Both the position numbers and the translations under genes were made by a program. A DNA stretch of 7,186 nucleotides, taken from contig DAOVBK010000075.1 of the NCBI GenBank assembly GCA_030670605.1, forward strand, positions 1 through 7,186, written 5' to 3'. The notes under the pieces were generated by a model. The model worked only from the letters and a program-made list of their open reading frames with translations. It was not told the DNA's origin and ran no database searches. Position 1 is the first letter of the stretch, and every line of letters begins with the position of its first letter. The DNA is from Candidatus Stahliibacteriota bacterium. GTDB lineage: Bacteria; Hydrothermota; Tepidihabitantia; SM23-42. Below are positions 3,948 to 7,186 of the stretch, piece by piece.

Positions 3948-6900
3948 CTACAACCGTGCATGACTCATTTCTTGCTCTATCTTGTCAAGGTAGCGCAGAT
4001 TACCAACTTCTTCAAATATCTGGTTTGCTTTAAGGAACATCTTGAGCGCTTCCTTAAGACGCCTTTCCTTTTTGTAGGCAACACCTCTGAAGTAAAAGAT
4101 CTCACCGGCAATCCTGTTTGGTGGTAGTGCTTTAATATAGGTATAGGCCTTACTGTAGTAGGCATGTGCCTTGGCGAACTTCTTCGACTCGACGAATATC
4201 CGTGCCCGGTATATGAGGCTGTACATCTTATGCGCAATACTCCGTTCTTGCCTTAATTGTGTGAAAATTTTTCTTGACAGAAGGTCTGCACGTTTAACCT
4301 GCCGTGCGAGAAGTAGATACTCCATCTCTTCCTGCAGGCACTCAATGGCTCGATATTTGACATTGTGCCGTTTTGCGAGGCGATATGCTGTCGCAAGGTG
4401 ATTCCTGCCCTTTTTCAAATTCCCTTTTCCGCGATGTAGCTCACTCAAACCGAGATTGCTGACAATGACTGCCTCATGGAGGCCAATTTCTTTTGCAATC
4501 TCGAGGGCACGGCGGTAGTTCTGCTGTGCTTGATAATCCATGAGCCGGTTCAGGTTTATTGACCCTAGATTGATGTATAGAAACGCAATTGTTACCCTCG
4601 CACCAATGAGCTTCGCCTGTTTGAGCGCTTTCAGATAATACTCTTCTGCTCGCGCGAGGTCATAATCAGAAAAGAGCGTCCCCATGTTGTTGTATGTCAG
4701 CAGGATATTCTCCTGGTAGCCGATCTCTTCATAGATACTTAAAGCGCGTGCGTAGTACTTCTCACTGAGCTTGATATTGAATTTCTGCTGGTAGTTTACC
4801 CCGAGGTCAAGGTAGCATGCGGCGATACGCTTTTTGTCACCCATCGCTTCCCGGATTTTCAAACTCTTTTTGTAATAGAGGTCTGCCTTTCTAAAATTGC
4901 CTTGTGCCATGTTCAGGACACCAAGAACAATGTATGTATCGCCGAGGACTTGTTTACTCATCTGCTTCTTCTTTCTCAGAATATCATCACATTCTTTCTG
5001 CGCCGGCGCATATTGATTCAACCCCGTGTACAACCATGCACTATTTGTTTTGAATGTGTATACGGCTTCTGTTCCCTGCGTCATTTTGAGACCGGTTCTA
5101 CAATACTTGAGGCTTGCTTTATAGTCACCAAGGCTCTCATGGATCTTGCTCAGTTTCTCGTAAACCTTGTATGAATTCGGGTCAATCTTCAGGCAAATAT
5201 TCAAATGTTGAATTGCCTTCTTGTACTTACCGGTAAGGAAATAAATCTCAGCAAGAGAAAACTTCATTTTAAATATTTCTTCGATATCATCCTCATACTT
5301 GAGGGCATTTTCGAAAAACCTGATCGCTACACTGTGCGCATAATTATCTTCAGCCTTCGCAGCAGCCTTCTTTGAGTAGTAAAGCGCTTTGTGTGAATCA
5401 TTCGCAATTGTGAAGTGCATCGCCAGTTGTTCGTAGTAGTTCGATAGAACATTTTGATGGAACGTTTCAATCGTCTCCCCAACTGCCCGATGGTAGAGCA
5501 TCAAATCTCTTCGCGAAATGCTATTGTAGACAATCTGACGGACAATATCCTCTGAGAAGAAAAAGTGATCAGGAGTACTCTCCTTGATGAATCCTAAGCG
5601 GCACAGCTCATCGATTGCATCAAGGATCTGTCCAACGTTTCTGTTGCTCGCAATGGCGATGATCTCAGGCACAAACTGCTGACCGTACACTGCCGCGACC
5701 TTCAAGAAGTTCTCGATTTCCTGGTCAAGAAACGAAAGCTTTCTCTGTATGGTCCCGTCTATTGAGCTCGGAATTGCAACTTCAAGATTTCTGACGAACA
5801 TCCATTCATTGCCGTTCCAGTATATTTTTTTCTCGCGCTCGAGTTCACGCACTATCTCCTCAACGTAGAAGGGATTACCACCACTCTCCTGATAGATGAA
5901 CTTAGCCGCTGCTTGCGGGATGTTGCCCATTACTGCCCTCAGGAGTTGACGTGTTTGGTTCTCATTGAGTGGCGAGAGCATGAGCTGCGTGTAGAGTTTT
6001 TCGCGCGCCCAGATTCCCAAGAGTTTAGAAACATGGGCACTCTTTATTTCCTCGACACGATAGGTGCCAAATATCTTTACACTATCCTTCGCACTCCTTA
6101 TGAGAAAATCAAGTAACTCACAGCTCGGCCTGTCCAACCAGTGAAGGTCATCGACAAGCACAATCGTAACTGTCGGAGAGAGAAAGTTCGATAGCGTCAA
6201 AATGAATTCGGTTACCGCATTGTACAGCCTGAACTTGTCGAGTCCCTCTGCCTTGGATGATTTCATGAAGCCTTCAGCAGGCAGAATTTTCATAATTTCT
6301 GATTGATATATCTCAGGCAACTGTTTGAAAATCCGCTGGATAAGGCCAAAATCTTGGTTCACCAACTCATTGAACATGTTCTTGAATGGGTGATATGGTA
6401 CAGCAGCAAGAGCAGCATAGGCATTGCCATGGAGCACGACCTGTGTATCGAAAAGATCTTTGATTTCATAGACGAGTCGTGTCTTTCCAATGCCGGCTTC
6501 GCCAGCAATGAAAACAGTGCTGTAGTCTTTCATTTGCCCAAGACACCACTTTGCCTCATCTTCTCTACCCACGGTGACTGGCGAAGGAATCTGTAACTTC
6601 CGTATCACTTCTCCCTTTGTACCGAGACGATTCTTCCCCTGCTTTTTTGCTTGATACATCAGACTATCTGCCTGACTGATGAGGGCATCATCGGTCGTGC
6701 CGTCCTCAGGAAAGACGGCAAAGCCAATGCTGCAGGAAATAGTATGATTGACAATTTTGGAGTCATTAAGATTGACAATGATACGTTGTGCGAGTTCGAC
6801 TGTACCCTTCTCCTCAGTATTGGGCATGAGAATAATAAACTCGTCACCACCGTAGCGGACAAGACTATCGACCTCTCGTATATTGATACGCAGGAATTCG

Positions 6901-7097
6901 CTGAATGCGATCAGAACTTTGTCACCTTCCAAATGACCAAAGTTGTTATTAACGTGACGAAAATCATCAATGTCGAGGAGAATCAATGCAAATGAGGTCG
7001 AAAATCGATTAGCCCGTTTGATTTCGTTATCTATCCAATACCGTAAGAATCTTCGGTTATAGCTTCCAGTGAGTTCATCAAAGTATATTTTCCTCAT
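3948..7097 (-). CDS. GGDEF diguanylate cyclase fused to STAND/AAA-type ATPase and TPR repeats (1049 aa)
   Basis: Numbering is from ATG 7097. Residues about 5-158 form a GGDEF domain: DELTGSYNRRF (7-17), LLDIDDF with metal-binding Asp42, and YGGDEF (82-87) intact. RxxD (Arg74-Asp77) five residues before GGDEF matches the product-inhibition I-site, so active, feedback-controlled cyclic di-GMP synthesis is predicted. Residues about 175-415 form a P-loop ATPase: GEAGIGKT Walker A (199-206), TIVLVDDLHWLD Walker B (311-322), GTYR (344-347) and GGNPFYVEE (406-414), typical of MalT/LuxR-like and adenylate-cyclase-linked ATPases. A probable helical/winged-helix region follows, then about twelve TPRs (roughly 560-1040). 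There is no signal peptide, membrane segment or DNA-binding domain, so it is probably a cytoplasmic signal-integrating switch. ATG 7097 is preferred over TTG 7106 because TTG lies within the -10 box; a TAA directly precedes TTG. The protein starts almost at the GGDEF edge, lacking the usual N-terminal helix. Confidence 0.92.
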   Translation of the reverse strand: MRKIYFDELTGSYNRRFLRYWIDNEIKRANRFSTSFALILLDIDDFRHVNNNFGHLEGDKVLIAFSEFLRINIREVDSLVRYGGDEFIILMPNTEEKGTVELAQRIIVNLNDSKIVNHTISCSIGFAVFPEDGTTDDALISQADSLMYQAKKQGKNRLGTKGEVIRKLQIPSPVTVGREDEAKWCLGQMKDYSTVFIAGEAGIGKTRLVYEIKDLFDTQVVLHGNAYAALAAVPYHPFKNMFNELVNQDFGLIQRIFKQLPEIYQSEIMKILPAEGFMKSSKAEGLDKFRLYNAVTEFILTLSNFLSPTVTIVLVDDLHWLDRPSCELLDFLIRSAKDSVKIFGTYRVEEIKSAHVSKLLGIWAREKLYTQLMLSPLNENQTRQLLRAVMGNIPQAAAKFIYQESGGNPFYVEEIVRELEREKKIYWNGNEWMFVRNLEVAIPSSIDGTIQRKLSFLDQEIENFLKVAAVYGQQFVPEIIAIASNRNVGQILDAIDELCRLGFIKESTPDHFFFSEDIVRQIVYNSISRRDLMLYHRAVGETIETFHQNVLSNYYEQLAMHFTIANDSHKALYYSKKAAAKAEDNYAHSVAIRFFENALKYEDDIEEIFKMKFSLAEIYFLTGKYKKAIQHLNICLKIDPNSYKVYEKLSKIHESLGDYKASLKYCRTGLKMTQGTEAVYTFKTNSAWLYTGLNQYAPAQKECDDILRKKKQMSKQVLGDTYIVLGVLNMAQGNFRKADLYYKKSLKIREAMGDKKRIAACYLDLGVNYQQKFNIKLSEKYYARALSIYEEIGYQENILLTYNNMGTLFSDYDLARAEEYYLKALKQAKLIGARVTIAFLYINLGSINLNRLMDYQAQQNYRRALEIAKEIGLHEAVIVSNLGLSELHRGKGNLKKGRNHLATAYRLAKRHNVKYRAIECLQEEMEYLLLARQVKRADLLSRKIFTQLRQERSIAHKMYSLIYRARIFVESKKFAKAHAYYSKAYTYIKALPPNRIAGEIFYFRGVAYKKERRLKEALKMFLKANQIFEEVGNLRYLDKIEQEMSHARL

Positions 7098-7186
7098 CGT
7101 AAACAATTATAGTGGATATTTCGCGATTCGTCAAGACATTTAAGTCTCGCAAGCTGCACAACAATGGGATTTACTCGTACCGCAAT
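7094..7186 (-). other. Open frame at the window edge ending in an ATGA overlap with the next gene; doubtful
   Basis: One minus-strand frame is open from the window edge for 30 codons and ends with TGA at 7096-7094, overlapping ATG 7097 in the ATGA arrangement common in coupled operons. If real, it is the 3' end of an upstream gene. Against this, a near-perfect promoter lies inside it, the peptide resembles no family I know, and 30 open codons in one of three frames is not unusual. Confidence 0.2.
7106..7134 (-). promoter_or_regulatory. Near-consensus sigma70 promoter of the GGDEF-ATPase-TPR gene, probably leaderless
   Basis: On the minus strand TTGACG (7134-7129), a 17-base spacer and a perfect TATAAT (7111-7106) end 8 bases before ATG 7097. 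A transcript starting 6-9 bases after the -10 would have a leader of three bases or none. No Shine-Dalgarno is present. The alternative TTG start at 7106 shares its first base with the last base of the -10 box and so could not lie within this transcript. Confidence 0.78.

Noticed and set aside
7104..7106. TTG as the start of the GGDEF protein, adding three residues
   Set aside because: The TTG shares its first base with the end of the perfect -10 box, so it would precede the transcription start; ATG 7097 fits better.

Overview
The window looks like chromosome from a diderm (outer-membrane) bacterium, most likely an uncultivated member of the FCB superphylum or a nearby candidate phylum such as WOR-3/Stahlbacteria. 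This placement is inferred from gene content only: an OmpA-type outer-membrane protein, a GGDEF protein, consensus sigma70-type promoters, a perfect Shine-Dalgarno sequence and an archaeal-type ether-lipid enzyme (GGGP synthase family), a combination I associate with FCB-group bacteria. No marker here fixes the phylum.

Layout. (1) 1-483, minus: 5' two-thirds of a geranylgeranylglyceryl phosphate synthase family gene, running off the left edge. (2) 484-1198: about 700 bases with no credible gene but dense in repeats. These are three elements built from phased degenerate 8-base units followed by the same units inverted (523-650, 697-763, 1098-1174), a compact palindromic interspersed repeat (821-852), a possible second dispersed motif (971-994), a 7-base tandem repeat and several short inverted repeats. 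(3) 1233-1748, plus: a stand-alone cyclic-nucleotide-binding domain protein whose stop codon lies inside the next gene. (4) 1727-1798, plus: tRNA-Glu(UUC). (5) 1831-3879, plus: a secreted 682-residue protein with a predicted beta-barrel region, three carboxypeptidase-regulatory-like repeats and a C-terminal OmpA peptidoglycan-binding domain. (6) 3896-3926: a strong bidirectional terminator between convergent genes. (7) 7097-3948, minus: a 1049-residue protein fusing GGDEF, a STAND/AAA-type ATPase and about twelve TPRs. (8) 7098-7186: its promoter and the edge of the window.

Genes 3-5 lie head to tail with no visible terminator between them, so the cyclic-nucleotide-binding gene, tRNA-Glu and the OmpA-like gene may be one transcription unit (possibly with an internal tRNA promoter) ending at 3926. 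The window carries two signalling proteins, one predicted to bind a cyclic mononucleotide and one predicted to make cyclic di-GMP, beside two cell-envelope genes.

The two signals most worth following are: (a) all three genes with a visible promoter have a -10 box only 6-8 bases before the start codon and no usable Shine-Dalgarno, implying leaderless mRNAs, whereas the only gene without its own promoter has a perfect Shine-Dalgarno; (b) the three 8-base-phased direct/inverted arrays in the intergenic region, which match no repeat class I know.
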